Assembly: GCF_000333955.1 (NCBI RefSeq)
Contig: NZ_CAPS01000073.1
Location: 1-47,810, forward strand
Length of the DNA: 47,810 bases
DNA from: Rhodococcus sp. AW25M09
GTDB lineage: Bacteria > Actinomycetota > Actinomycetes > Mycobacteriales > Mycobacteriaceae
Direction of reading: 5' to 3'
A model generated the notes under the pieces. It was not told where the DNA came from and ran no database searches. It saw nothing but the letters and a program-made list of their open reading frames with translations. Both the position numbers and the translations under genes were made by a program. The first letter of the stretch is position 1. Each line of letters begins with the position of its first letter. Shown here in pieces: positions 18,310 to 28,049 of this stretch.

Positions 18310-19566
18310 CTACTTCGCGTACTGCTGAATCTTCTTGTCCAAGTTCTTCTGAGCCTTGGCAACTCGCTTCTCGAGCTTTGCGCGAGCCTGCTCGGTCGCC
18401 TTCTCGAGTTCCTTGCTCTGCTTCTCGGCGCGCTTGCGAGCGCGCTTGCCCAACGTATCTGCGCGATCAGCTGCCAGTTCGGCCCAGGTGGCTCCACGCT
18501 TGCCGGCCTCGTCGGCGACGACGGAGCCCTTGTCGGCAGCGAGCTCGGCCAACTTGGAACCGCGCTTCTGCGCGACCTCCGCCAACTCGACGCGTCGATC
18601 AGCAGCGACCTCGGAAAGCTTGGATCCGCGCTTCTGCGCAAGTTCGGCCAGATCCGACCCACGGTGCGCTGCCTTGTCGGCCAGCTTGGATCCGCGCTTC
18701 TGTGCTTCGTCGGCCCAGTCGCTTCCGCGATCGGCGGCGAGTTCGGCCAGTTTGGATCCGCGCTTCTGTGCTTCGTCGGCCCAGTCGCTTCCGCGATCGG
18801 CGGCGAGTTCGGCCAGTTTGGATCCGCGCTTCTGGGCTTCGTCGGCCAATTCCGAACCCTTGTCGGCGGCGAAGTGAGCCCAACGGTTCAACGCGGGCTG
18901 GGCGACGTCGGCAAGTTCGGAGCCCTTGTCGGCAGCGATGTCTGCAAACTTGCTCAACTTCGGCTGTGCGGCGTCGGCGAACTTGGCCAGTTTCGGCTGC
19001 GCTGCGTCGGCGAGATCGGCGCTGCGACTCGCGGCGATGGAGGCGATTTCCTTGACGCGCTCACCGGTCTCGTGTGTGGAGTACCCGGGCAGCGCAGAGG
19101 CGACGCTCTCTTGCGCGCGGCGTGCGGCCCGCCGGCTGCGCCACGCCATGGACGGCTTGCCCTCGGTGTCGACGGCTGCGATGAGCAGTCCGCCGAGGAG
19201 GCTGAGGTTCTTGAAGAAATGAATGCGCTGTGCGGCCTTGGCTTCCGGATCGGTCTCGTTCCAGAAAGCATGACCGGCGAGCGTCGTCGGGACGAGGCTT
19301 CCGGCGAGTGCGACCGATGCGATGCGCGGAGCCTTACCGGTGGCCAACAGAATGCCGCCCGCGACCTGGATGCCACCGTTGATGCGAACCAGCGTCTCGG
19401 GGTCCGAGGGCACGCTGGCGGTGACCTCGTTCGGCAGCGCATCCTTGCTCTGCTCGATCAGTGGAGTGGCGACCTGTGCTTTGCCGCTGGGATTGCGGAG
19501 CGCGTCGATGCCCCCGGCGATGAAGATCGTAGACATCAACGGACGGGCGATACGGCGGACCAGCAT
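18310..19566 (-). CDS. DoxX-type membrane protein with long 11-residue-repeat tail
   Basis: The 418-residue product has two parts. Residues 1-~140 are a DoxX-like four-helix membrane unit (IARPLMSTIFIAGGIDALRNP, the GGIQVAGGILLATGK helix, FFKNLSLLGGLLIAAVD). From about residue 165 to 375 it is a run of 11-residue units alternating like AELAADRGSDW and ADEAQKRGSKL, at least fifteen copies, then a Lys/Ala/Glu coil (KRARKRAEKQSKELEKATEQ) to the end. Eleven-residue periodicity predicts a right-handed coiled coil and resembles group-3 LEA and HBHA-like tails. An ATG with GGAGG upstream fixes the start. A GGGTAT-type promoter lies about 100 bases upstream. A stress or envelope role is inference. 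Confidence 0.82.
   Translation of the reverse strand: MLVRRIARPLMSTIFIAGGIDALRNPSGKAQVATPLIEQSKDALPNEVTASVPSDPETLVRINGGIQVAGGILLATGKAPRIASVALAGSLVPTTLAGHAFWNETDPEAKAAQRIHFFKNLSLLGGLLIAAVDTEGKPSMAWRSRRAARRAQESVASALPGYSTHETGERVKEIASIAASRSADLADAAQPKLAKFADAAQPKLSKFADIAADKGSELADVAQPALNRWAHFAADKGSELADEAQKRGSKLAELAADRGSDWADEAQKRGSKLAELAADRGSDWADEAQKRGSKLADKAAHRGSDLAELAQKRGSKLSEVAADRRVELAEVAQKRGSKLAELAADKGSVVADEAGKRGATWAELAADRADTLGKRARKRAEKQSKELEKATEQARAKLEKRVAKAQKNLDKKIQQYAK
18701..18832 (-). repeat. two exact tandem copies of a 66-base coding repeat
   Basis: Positions 18701-18766 and 18767-18832 are identical over 66 bases and encode two 22-residue units of the DoxX tail. Flanking sequence continues the pattern imperfectly from roughly 18480 to 18990. 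The unit is a multiple of three, so copy-number change keeps the frame. Confidence 0.85.
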
Positions 19567-19662
19567 TGACAGCCTCCTGCGTAGTTTCTCGTGTCATCGG
19601 CGTACTGAAATCGCACATCGGCTTTGATTTCTACCGGTGTGCGTCCATTTGTCTCATCATTC

Positions 19663-19688
19663 ATACCCCGTGATCGGCGGTCTCAAGC
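19663..19688 (-). promoter_or_regulatory. candidate SigB/SigF-type promoter of the DoxX gene
   Basis: On the minus strand GCTT is followed by 16 bases and GGGTAT, close to the actinobacterial stress-sigma pattern GTTT-N14-17-GGGTAT. The -10 lies about 97 bases before the ATG at 19566. Confidence 0.4.
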
Positions 19689-19697
19689 GCGCCGATC
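19672..19697 (-). terminator. hairpin after the MBL hydrolase gene
   Basis: GATCGGCG and CGCCGATC form an 8-bp stem with a ten-base loop immediately after the stop at 19699. It overlaps the candidate promoter of the next gene, so it may instead be part of that control region. Confidence 0.45.
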
Positions 19698-19698
19698 G

Positions 19699-20472
19699 TT
19701 ACCAGCCTCGTTCGCGCCATTCGGCCAGGTGAGGGCGCTCCGCGCCGAGAGTGGTGTCCTTTCCGTGGCCCGGATACACAACGGTGTCGTCACCGAATCG
19801 GTCGAACAGTTTGTTGGTCACGTCGTCGAGCAGGTGGGTGAAATCCGCGGGGTTTGCGGTCTTGCCGACGCCGCCGGGGAAGAGCGAGTCCCCGGTGAAA
19901 AGATGGGTGCGTCCGCGGTCGGCCTCGGTCAGCGCCAATGCAATGGAGCCGGGAGTGTGTCCGGCCAGGTGCACAACGTCGAAGGTGAGTTCGCCCACCG
20001 ACACGGTGTCCTGATCGGCCAGTAGGCGGTCCGGAGTGACGGGCAGCGGCTCGGCGTCGAGTTCGTGGGCTGCAGTCGGCGAGTCCGTGCCACCGGCGAT
20101 GTCCGCCAGCGCCTGCCAGTGATCGTCGTGTTGGTGTGTCGTCACGATGAGCGAGAGGGTCGGTGCGTTCTCGTCGATGAGCAACGAGAGGCGCTCGGCC
20201 TCGTTTGCCGCGTCGATCAGCAGGGAATTGCCCGTGGCGGAACAGACAACGAGGTAGGTGTTGTTGTCCATGGGGCCGACCGACATCTTCGTGATCGTCG
20301 CGCCGGGGATGGTCCGCCGCTGTGGCGGTGAACCCTGCGCGACGACGCCGGTGTAGTCGTCGTCGATGACCATGAGGTGCTCGTCCATCTCGAGGACGCT
20401 ACCGTCGGCAGCGACGTCCGGGGCGTTGGGGTCACGAACGTGGAAAAGTGTGTCGGTGCCCGGACCTACCAT
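19699..20472 (-). CDS. MBL-fold metallohydrolase (glyoxalase II-like)
   Basis: A metallo-beta-lactamase-fold hydrolase of the glyoxalase-II-like type, about 257 residues. The binuclear metal site is complete: [29 protein letters not shown] and VVYPGHG. It corresponds in place to M. tuberculosis Rv1637c, divergent from uvrA. The substrate is probably a thioester, but no glyoxalase I is near. The start is uncertain: ATG 20472 gives an extra ~35-residue N-terminal segment with coding-like base use, while an internal ATG before VIDDDYTG matches the usual family start. Confidence 0.85.
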   Translation of the reverse strand: MVGPGTDTLFHVRDPNAPDVAADGSVLEMDEHLMVIDDDYTGVVAQGSPPQRRTIPGATITKMSVGPMDNNTYLVVCSATGNSLLIDAANEAERLSLLIDENAPTLSLIVTTHQHDDHWQALADIAGGTDSPTAAHELDAEPLPVTPDRLLADQDTVSVGELTFDVVHLAGHTPGSIALALTEADRGRTHLFTGDSLFPGGVGKTANPADFTHLLDDVTNKLFDRFGDDTVVYPGHGKDTTLGAERPHLAEWRERGW

Positions 20473-20477
20473 TGCTA

Positions 20478-20503
20478 CTCGGTGAGGTTCGATTCTCACC
20501 GAG
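20478..20503. promoter_or_regulatory. inverted repeat between the MBL gene and uvrA
   Basis: CTCGGTGAG and CTCACCGAG form a perfect 9-bp repeat around GTTCGATT, directly upstream of the MBL start and 146 bases before uvrA. It may be an operator for one or both divergent genes or a hairpin. It does not match the actinobacterial LexA box. Confidence 0.45.
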
Positions 20504-20649
20504 GCAGGTTTTCGACCCGGGGTCCTCGGTTACACGACCCTCGTGGCCGGCAGGTCGGCACCACACGTCATACGCGATTCGAAAGCCGTGCAGCGCTGCG
20601 CGCAGCAGCAGCTCGGCTGGACGTGATCGTTCGGAAAGAAGGGAACACA

Positions 20650-23577
20650 GTGGCGGATCGCCTGATAGTGCGAGGTGCGCGAGAGCACAATCTGCGGGGA
20701 GTCGACATCGATCTACCTCGCGATGCGCTCATCGTGTTCACAGGTCTGTCCGGCTCGGGCAAATCGTCTCTCGCTTTCGACACGATCTTCGCCGAGGGTC
20801 AGCGTCGCTACGTTGAGTCGCTGTCTGCATACGCGCGGCAGTTCCTCGGCCAGATGGACAAGCCGGACGTGGATTTCATCGAGGGCCTCTCGCCTGCGGT
20901 CTCCATCGATCAGAAGTCGACCAACCGCAACCCGCGATCCACCGTGGGCACCATCACCGAGGTCTACGACTATCTGCGCTTGCTGTATGCCCGTGCGGGA
21001 ACGGCCCACTGCCCGGTGTGCGGTGAACAGATCGCCAAGCAGACGCCGCAGCAGATCGTCGATCAGGTGCTGGACATGGAGGAGGGCCTCAAGTTTCAGG
21101 TCCTCGCACCGGTGGTGCGTACCCGGAAGGGCGAATTCGTCGACCTGTTCGACTCGCTCAACACCCAGGGGTACTCACGTGTGCGCGTCGATGGCGTCGT
21201 GCACCAGCTCACCAGTCCGCCCGTTCTCAAGAAGCAGGAAAAGCACGACATCGAGGTCGTCGTCGACCGGCTGACTGTCAAGTCCAGCTCCAAGCAGCGA
21301 CTGACCGACTCGGTGGAGACAGCCTTGCGGCTCGCCGACGGAATCGTGGTCCTGGACTTCGTCGACCGCGACGAGAATGCCGCGGACCGCGAGCGTCGCT
21401 TTTCCGAGAAACTCGCGTGCCCAAACGGTCACCCCCTGTCCATCGACGATCTCGAACCGAGATCCTTCTCCTTCAACTCTCCGTACGGTGCCTGCCCGGA
21501 TTGCGTCGGACTCGGTGTGCGCAAGGAGGTCGACCCCGAGCTCGTCGTTCCCGACGGGGACCTCAGCCTCGCCGATGGTGCGATCGCACCGTGGTCTATG
21601 GGTCAGACGTCGGAGTACTTCGGCCGCCTGCTGTCCGGGCTCGCCGATGCGATGGGCTTCGACCTGAATGCCCCGTGGAACAAGTTGCCTGCCAAGGTCA
21701 AGCGTGCCGTGCTCGAAGGCAGCGACCACCAGGTGCACGTGAAGTACAAGAACCGCTACGGCCGGACCCGTTCGTACTACGCCGAGTTCGAGGGTGTGAT
21801 GCCGTTCCTGCATCGCCGCCTCGAGCAGACCGAGTCCGAGCAGATGAAAGAGCGCTACGACGGCTACATGCGCGACGTACCGTGCCCCACCTGCAACGGT
21901 GCCCGGCTGCGACCCGAGATCCTGTCGGTGACGATCGCGGCGGGCGACTTCGGTCCGAAGTCGATTGCCGAGGTGTGCGAACTGTCGATCGCCGATACCG
22001 CGAACTTCCTCAACAGCCTCACCCTGGGCCGCCGCGAGGAAGCTATCGCCGGTCAGGTCCTCAAGGAAGTGCAGGCGCGCTTGGGGTTCCTGCTCGACGT
22101 CGGTCTGGAATACCTCTCGCTGGCTCGAACCGCCGGTTCGCTCTCCGGTGGCGAGGCGCAGCGAATCCGGCTCGCCACTCAGATCGGATCGGGTCTCGTC
22201 GGTGTGCTGTATGTGCTCGACGAGCCCTCGATCGGTCTGCACCAACGGGACAATCGTCGATTGATCGACACTCTGACCCGGCTGCGCGACCTCGGCAACA
22301 CTCTCATCGTCGTCGAGCACGACGAGGACACCATTCGCACCTCGGACTGGATCGTCGACATCGGGCCGTTGGCGGGGGAGCACGGCGGCCGCGTCGTGCA
22401 CAGCGGCTCGTACGAGGATCTGTTGACCAACGAAGAATCGCTGACCGGTGCCTATCTCTCGGGCCGGATGGAAATACCACTTCCCGACACCCGTCGCGTA
22501 ATCGACAAGAAGCGTCAGGTCACCGTGGTCGGTGCTCGCGAGCACAACCTGCGCGAGATCGACGTCAGCTTTCCGCTCGGCGTGTTGACCTCGGTCACTG
22601 GTGTGTCCGGTTCAGGCAAGTCCACGCTGGTGAACGACATCCTCGCGACCGTGATGGCCAACAAGCTCAACGGAGCTCGGCAGGTTCCCGGTCGGCACAC
22701 ACGGATCAACGGACTCGATCAACTCGACAAGCTCGTTCGTGTCGACCAGTCGCCGATCGGACGCACACCCCGCTCGAACGCCGCCACCTACACGGGAGTC
22801 TTCGACAAGATCCGGACGTTGTTCGCGGCCACCACCGAAGCAAAGGTTCGTGGCTACCAGCCCGGGCGGTTCTCGTTCAACGTCAAGGGCGGCCGGTGCG
22901 AGGCATGCTCGGGCGATGGCACTCTCAAGATCGAAATGAACTTTTTGCCGGATGTCTACGTTCCCTGCGAGGTCTGCGAGGGTGCGCGGTACAACCGCGA
23001 AACGCTCGAAGTCCACTACAAGGGCAAGACCATCGCCCAAGTTCTGGACATGCCGATAGAGGAGGCCGCGGACTTCTTCGAGGCCATCACCTCGATTCAC
23101 CGCTATCTCAAGACACTCGTCGAGGTCGGTCTCGGGTACGTCCGCCTCGGCCAGCCGGCAACCACTCTGTCCGGTGGTGAGGCGCAGCGTGTGAAGTTGG
23201 CCGCGGAACTTCAGAAGCGGTCCACCGGGCGCACGGTCTACATTCTCGACGAACCGACCACGGGCTTGCACTTCGAGGACATTCGTAAGTTGCTCGGTGT
23301 CGTGAACGGTCTGGTGGACAAGGGCAATACCGTGATCGTCATCGAGCACAATCTCGACGTCATCAAAGTCTCCGACTGGGTCATCGACATGGGGCCGGAG
23401 GGTGGTTCCGGCGGCGGAATGCTTGTCGCGCAAGGTAATCCGGAAGCGGTGGCGGCCGTGCCGGAAAGCTACACGGGCAAGTTCCTACAGGAAGCGCTCA
23501 CCCGCGAGTCCGTTGTATCTCCGCCGGTGAAGGCGGCCGCGAAGAAGCGCAGGCCGCGTAAGGTCGCGGCGGTCTGA
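20650..23577 (+). CDS. uvrA: excinuclease ABC subunit A
   Basis: UvrA is the dimeric ABC-type ATPase that finds bulky DNA lesions and loads UvrB. The 975-residue protein has two ABC modules: Walker A GLSGSGKS at residues 32-39 and GVSGSGKS in the second half, with signatures [12 protein letters not shown] and [12 protein letters not shown]. The C-terminal zinc module is normal (CEAC and CEVC). The first zinc site is altered: ACPNGH replaces the first Cys-x2-Cys pair, with CPDC later, leaving a possible Cys3-His site. GTG 20650 is preceded by AAGGGAA. The Lys/Arg-rich C-terminus ([15 protein letters not shown]) could bind nucleic acid. Confidence 0.97.
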   Translation: MADRLIVRGAREHNLRGVDIDLPRDALIVFTGLSGSGKSSLAFDTIFAEGQRRYVESLSAYARQFLGQMDKPDVDFIEGLSPAVSIDQKSTNRNPRSTVGTITEVYDYLRLLYARAGTAHCPVCGEQIAKQTPQQIVDQVLDMEEGLKFQVLAPVVRTRKGEFVDLFDSLNTQGYSRVRVDGVVHQLTSPPVLKKQEKHDIEVVVDRLTVKSSSKQRLTDSVETALRLADGIVVLDFVDRDENAADRERRFSEKLACPNGHPLSIDDLEPRSFSFNSPYGACPDCVGLGVRKEVDPELVVPDGDLSLADGAIAPWSMGQTSEYFGRLLSGLADAMGFDLNAPWNKLPAKVKRAVLEGSDHQVHVKYKNRYGRTRSYYAEFEGVMPFLHRRLEQTESEQMKERYDGYMRDVPCPTCNGARLRPEILSVTIAAGDFGPKSIAEVCELSIADTANFLNSLTLGRREEAIAGQVLKEVQARLGFLLDVGLEYLSLARTAGSLSGGEAQRIRLATQIGSGLVGVLYVLDEPSIGLHQRDNRRLIDTLTRLRDLGNTLIVVEHDEDTIRTSDWIVDIGPLAGEHGGRVVHSGSYEDLLTNEESLTGAYLSGRMEIPLPDTRRVIDKKRQVTVVGAREHNLREIDVSFPLGVLTSVTGVSGSGKSTLVNDILATVMANKLNGARQVPGRHTRINGLDQLDKLVRVDQSPIGRTPRSNAATYTGVFDKIRTLFAATTEAKVRGYQPGRFSFNVKGGRCEACSGDGTLKIEMNFLPDVYVPCEVCEGARYNRETLEVHYKGKTIAQVLDMPIEEAADFFEAITSIHRYLKTLVEVGLGYVRLGQPATTLSGGEAQRVKLAAELQKRSTGRTVYILDEPTTGLHFEDIRKLLGVVNGLVDKGNTVIVIEHNLDVIKVSDWVIDMGPEGGSGGGMLVAQGNPEAVAAVPESYTGKFLQEALTRESVVSPPVKAAAKKRRPRKVAAV

Positions 23578-23608
23578 TCCAGCTACGGTCAGTCCACGAC
23601 CGTGAACG

Positions 23609-23646
23609 ACGACGCCGCATCCGGGAATCACCGGATGCGGCGTCGT
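23609..23646. terminator. bidirectional terminator after uvrA
   Basis: ACGACGCCGCATCCGG and its exact complement form a 16-bp stem around GAATCA. It lies between the convergent ends of uvrA (23577) and the DUF1844 gene (23668). Confidence 0.75.
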
Positions 23647-23667
23647 TGTCGTTGCGACTGTTCCTGC

Positions 23668-24054
23668 TCAGTGAACCGGTCCGGTGTACTTCTCGCCGGG
23701 GCCCTTTCCTGGCTCGTCCGGATGGGCGGATGCTTCCCGAAACGCGCGCTGCAGCGCTTGCAGCCCGTCGCGAATAGGCCCGGCATGCGGTCCGAGGTAC
23801 TCCACCGATGCGGTGACCAGTCCTGCCAGCGCTGTGATGACGCGCCGCGCCTCGTCGAGGTCCAAGTAGGGGCTTTCGGCGGGATCCGGCTCGGAGAGTC
23901 CCAACTTCTCGGCTGCCGAGCTCATCAACATGACCGCCGCGCGGCTGATGACCTCGACCGCGGGGACCTCGGCCAGTTCTCGGACTTCGGGCTCGGTGCC
24001 GACAGGGTCGTTCGCCGCGGGATCTGCACCGTCGGGAGTGGGGGAGCTGGTCAT
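23668..24054 (-). CDS. DUF1844 domain protein
   Basis: A 128-residue acidic cytoplasmic protein. The centre, with ELAEVPAVEVISRAAVMLMSSAAEKLGL and LDEARRVITALAGLV, is the DUF1844 signature; both ends are disordered and rich in Pro, Asp and Glu. It is predicted to be helical. The gene is regularly found next to infC in actinobacteria, here divergent from it across a ~457-base spacer, which hints at a translation-linked job. No function is known to me. ATG 24054 excludes a longer frame that reads into the spacer. Confidence 0.8.
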   Translation of the reverse strand: MTSSPTPDGADPAANDPVGTEPEVRELAEVPAVEVISRAAVMLMSSAAEKLGLSEPDPAESPYLDLDEARRVITALAGLVTASVEYLGPHAGPIRDGLQALQRAFREASAHPDEPGKGPGEKYTGPVH

Positions 24055-24125
24055 GCCTACGAGAATCCCACGCCGCCTGTGGCAACGAGAATCGGGTGTC
24101 CAGCAGACGTGGCGATCGGGCTCGA

Positions 24126-24155
24126 TTGTTCGTTTCCGGAATCTGCTGGTAACGT
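24126..24155 (+). promoter_or_regulatory. candidate infC operon promoter
   Basis: TTGTTC (24126-24131) and TAACGT (24150-24155) are 18 bases apart, giving a leader of about 350 bases before infC. The match to consensus is moderate. Confidence 0.35.
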
Positions 24156-24369
24156 GACTCGACGACCGTCTTCGGCGTGCACTTCTCGATGGAGGGCACC
24201 GCACGGAGGCAGCAAGTGGAGCCCGACTCCCACCGGTACGTAGCGTTCAACACGTTACCTCCGGTCCGGTCGCACGAAGGACACCGTTCCCGGTTTCTCG
24301 ATGTGCTTCCTCCCAGCGAGGAGACTGTACGACGTTAGTTGTCGCGCAGTTCGACCGGTCGACATCGGG

Positions 24370-24405
24370 CCCTGCTGTCGGTACACACCGAAAGCAGGGT
24401 TTTTT
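24370..24405 (+). terminator. intrinsic terminator inside the infC leader (attenuator)
   Basis: CCCTGCT pairs with AGCAGGG and an inner TCGGT pairs with ACCGA; six T follow directly. It stands 107 bases before infC and after no other plus-strand gene, so it would stop transcription within the leader. This is the only terminator in the window with a long U tract, which supports attenuation control of the IF3-L35-L20 operon. Confidence 0.65.
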
Positions 24406-24511
24406 CGTCGCAGTAATTTTTTCGCGGCGGGTGTCGAGGATGGACGGCACCGGGCTGTGCCAGTGGCAGGCGGTCGGGTTACACACCACACCGCACTACC
24501 TAGGAGGCCCC

Positions 24512-25186
24512 ATCAGCACTGAGACCCGCATCAACGATCGCATCCGAGTTCCCGAGGTCCGGCTTGTCGGACCTGGCGGTGAACAGGTGGGGATCGTGCG
24601 TGTTGAAGATGCACTCCGCTTGGCTCTCGAAGCCGACCTCGATCTTGTCGAAGTAGCTCCCGACGCTCGTCCGCCGGTCTGCAAGATCATGGACTACGGG
24701 AAGTTCAAGTACGAGGCTGCGCAGAAAGCGCGCGAATCGCGTAAGAACCAGACACTCACCGTCATCAAGGAGCAGAAGCTCCGCCCCAAGATCGACGCGC
24801 ACGACTACGAGACCAAGAAGCGCAATGTCGTTCGCTTCCTCGAAGCCGGCTCGAAGGTCAAGGTCACCATCATGTTCCGCGGTCGCGAGCAGTCCCGACC
24901 CGAGCTCGGCTTCCGTCTGCTGCAGCGCCTGGGCGCGGACGTCGCGGAGCTCGGTTTCGTGGAGACCTCGGCCAAGCAGGACGGCCGAAACATGACGATG
25001 GTGTTGGCACCGCACAAGGGTGCCAAGACTCGCGTCAAGGCGCAGGAGAGTGCAGCGGCACCGCCCGCGCAACGTGCACCCGCTCCGGCACCGGAACAGC
25101 CCGCCGCCGCAGCTCCCGCCGCCGCAGCCCCGGCTGCCGAGGCACCGGCCGCGGCAGCTCCGGCTACTCCGGCGCAGACCAACTGA
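24512..25186 (+). CDS. infC: translation initiation factor IF-3, ATC start
   Basis: IF-3 binds the 30S subunit and rejects wrong start codons. The protein begins [26 protein letters not shown] and has both IF-3 domains ([46 protein letters not shown]). No ATG or GTG fits. AGGAGG at 24502-24507 is followed after four bases by ATC at 24512, in frame at the exact family start. Rare AUU/AUC starts let IF-3 repress its own synthesis, so this is expected autoregulation. The 224-residue product carries an unusual ~45-residue Ala/Pro tail after residue ~180. It heads the operon infC-rpmI-rplT. Confidence 0.95.
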   Translation: MSTETRINDRIRVPEVRLVGPGGEQVGIVRVEDALRLALEADLDLVEVAPDARPPVCKIMDYGKFKYEAAQKARESRKNQTLTVIKEQKLRPKIDAHDYETKKRNVVRFLEAGSKVKVTIMFRGREQSRPELGFRLLQRLGADVAELGFVETSAKQDGRNMTMVLAPHKGAKTRVKAQESAAAPPAQRAPAPAPEQPAAAAPAAAAPAAEAPAAAAPATPAQTN

Positions 25187-25304
25187 GCCTCGCGCTCTGC
25201 CAGTAAGACAGCCTCTACACCTACTTCGGTGCACTGACGTTCCGGAGCACTGTTGGGCTGTGCCATGCAACACCGAAGAAGCTATTACAGAAGAAGAGGA
25301 TTTC

Positions 25305-25499
25305 ATGCCCAAGCAGAAGACCCACAGTGGTGCCAAGAAGCGATTCAAGGTGTCCGGCAGCGGCAAGATCCTGCGCCAGAAGGCCGGCCGTCGCCACCTG
25401 CTCGAGCACAAGCCCACCAAGGTGACTCGTCGCCTCGATGGTGTCGCCGTTGTCAAGAAGGCCGACGTACCGCGGATCAAGCGCCTCCTCGGCATCTGA
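25305..25499 (+). CDS. rpmI: 50S ribosomal protein L35
   Basis: A 64-residue basic protein starting [22 protein letters not shown] and ending KRLLGI, the full length of L35. It is a structural protein of the large subunit. GAAGAGGA precedes the ATG. It is the second gene of the infC operon, 118 bases after infC and 87 before rplT, the conserved order in bacteria. Confidence 0.97.
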   Translation: MPKQKTHSGAKKRFKVSGSGKILRQKAGRRHLLEHKPTKVTRRLDGVAVVKKADVPRIKRLLGI

Positions 25500-25586
25500 T
25501 CTCGACCGTTCGCCGACTGATTCCGGTCGGCTTCATCCCATTACCATTCGGGGTTTCACAAACCCCCAGATCGACAGGATTCACCA

Positions 25587-25976
25587 GTGGCACGCGTAAA
25601 AAGGGCCGTCAACGCCCAGAAGAAGCGCCGTTCGATTCTCGAAGCGTCCAAGGGATACCGCGGACAGCGCTCACGTCTGTACACCAAGGCCAAGGAGCAG
25701 CAGCTCCACTCGCTCACCTATGCGTACCGGGACCGTCGCGCGCGCAAGGGTGATTTCCGCAAGCTGTGGATCACACGTATCAACGCTGCGGCGCGGGCCA
25801 ACGACATCACGTACAACCGCTTCGTCCAGGGTCTGAAGGCCGCGGGTGTCGAGGTCGACCGCAAGATCCTCGCCGAGCTGGCTGTGTCGGATGCCGAGGC
25901 ATTCGCAGGCTTGGTCGCCATCGCCAAGGCCGCATTGCCTGCCGATGTCAACGCTCCTGCCGGAGAAGCAGCCTGA
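25587..25976 (+). CDS. rplT: 50S ribosomal protein L20
   Basis: A 129-residue protein with the L20 hallmarks [25 protein letters not shown], the long basic N-terminal helix that reaches into 23S rRNA, and the globular [23 protein letters not shown] domain. L20 is an early assembly protein. The start is GTG. The Ala-rich end ([12 protein letters not shown]) is slightly longer than usual. In several bacteria L20 represses this operon by binding the leader; whether that applies here is unknown. A strong hairpin follows at 26003. Confidence 0.97.
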   Translation: MARVKRAVNAQKKRRSILEASKGYRGQRSRLYTKAKEQQLHSLTYAYRDRRARKGDFRKLWITRINAAARANDITYNRFVQGLKAAGVEVDRKILAELAVSDAEAFAGLVAIAKAALPADVNAPAGEAA

Positions 25977-26002
25977 GCGAGTCGAGGTACGACGACTCAA
26001 CT

Positions 26003-26054
26003 CCGAAACGACCCGTGGATTCGCTGACCGAGCGAACACCACGGGTCGTTTCGG
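26003..26054 (+). terminator. long hairpin after rplT that contains the next start codon
   Basis: A perfect 16-bp stem (CCGAAACGACCCGTGG with its complement) encloses a second perfect 6-bp stem (TTCGCT, loop GACCG, AGCGAA). It begins 27 bases after the rplT stop. The GTG start of the following methyltransferase (26015) lies in the left arm. It may be the rplT terminator, a translational lock on the next gene, or both; no U tract follows. Confidence 0.65.
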
Positions 26055-26812
26055 CCGTCAAGCTCGCGCGAGCGGCAGAGCGCAAGAAGACCGGACAGTT
26101 CCTGGCCGAAGGGTTCAATGCCGTCTCCGAGGCAGCGCGGTCCGGGCTGATCCGTGAGCTGTTCTTCACCTCCGATGCCCTCGAGCGGCACCGCACGCTC
26201 ATCGCGTCCATCGAGGCCGGTGGGGCGCGAATCTTTCCGATCACCGATCGGGCCGCGAAGGCGTTGTCCGACACCGTCACCCCACAGGGACTGATCGCGG
26301 TCACCGAGCTGGTCGACGTACCCCTCGACCGTGCCTTGGCTGATACTCCTCGCCTGGTGGCCGTACCGGTGGAGGTAGCCGAGCCGGGCAATGCCGGAAC
26401 TGTCATCCGCGTCGCGGACGCCGCCGGCGCAGATGCGGTGGTCCTTCTGGGCGATTCGGTCGATCCCCACAACGGCAAGTGCGTTCGGGCGTCGGCCGGC
26501 AGCGTGTTCCATCTTCCGATCGCCCGGGAACGGTCTGTCGAGTCCGGTATCGAGGCATTGCGTGGCGCGGGGCTGACGATCGTGGCCACCGCTGCCGACG
26601 GCGAGGTGGACCTGGACGACGCCGACCAGTTGCTCGCGCAACCGACTGCGTGGTTGTTCGGCAACGAAGCCCACGGGCTGCCCGAGTCCGTGGCGCGCGC
26701 AGCCGATCACCGCATTCGAATCCCTATCCACGGTCGCGCCGAGAGCCTCAACCTGGCAGCGGCCGCGGCGATCTGCCTGTACGCGAGTGCCCGAGCTCAG
26801 CGACGCTCGTGA
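26015..26812 (+). CDS. TrmH/SpoU-family RNA 2'-O-methyltransferase
   Basis: A 265-residue SPOUT methyltransferase that methylates ribose 2'-OH in rRNA or tRNA using S-adenosylmethionine. The N-terminal RNA-binding domain starts DSLTERTPRVVSAVKLARAAERKK with FLAEGFNAV. The knotted catalytic domain shows PGNAGTVIR, WLFGNEAHGL and the AESLNLAAAAAICLY C-terminus. It matches tsnR (Rv1644) in position, although tsnR-type thiostrepton resistance is not shown. GTG 26015 gives the family N-terminus; no ATG or ribosome site competes. Its start is buried in the hairpin at 26003-26054. Confidence 0.88.
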   Translation: MDSLTERTPRVVSAVKLARAAERKKTGQFLAEGFNAVSEAARSGLIRELFFTSDALERHRTLIASIEAGGARIFPITDRAAKALSDTVTPQGLIAVTELVDVPLDRALADTPRLVAVPVEVAEPGNAGTVIRVADAAGADAVVLLGDSVDPHNGKCVRASAGSVFHLPIARERSVESGIEALRGAGLTIVATAADGEVDLDDADQLLAQPTAWLFGNEAHGLPESVARAADHRIRIPIHGRAESLNLAAAAAICLYASARAQRRS

Positions 26813-27994
<1,182 letters not shown>

Positions 27995-28049
27995 CGCTTC
28001 TTCACAACCACCCCACTTCTTCTCGGATACAAGAAAGAGCTGAGTACAC

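Larger units (their letters stand above)
24055..24511 (+). other. infC leader and divergent promoter region (no gene)
   Basis: This 457-base spacer holds control sequence rather than a gene. In order I see a candidate promoter (24126-24155), a structured stretch with the palindrome TCGACCGGTCGA at 24351-24362, the terminator hairpin with six T at 24370-24405, and the infC ribosome site AGGAGG at 24502-24507. Short frames across it lack ribosome sites. Confidence 0.6.

Noticed and set aside
18480..18990. CRISPR-like or satellite repeat array
   Set aside because: The repeats are directly abutting, in frame and encode the 11-residue units of the DoxX tail; there are no spacers.
20478..20503. 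tRNA T-arm-like sequence (GGTTCGATT within a stem)
   Set aside because: The loop would be eight bases, and no acceptor, D or anticodon arm surrounds it.
24301..24522. 73-residue frame in the infC leader as a leader-peptide gene
   Set aside because: No ribosome site, poor composition, and it runs through the terminator hairpin and the IF-3 start.
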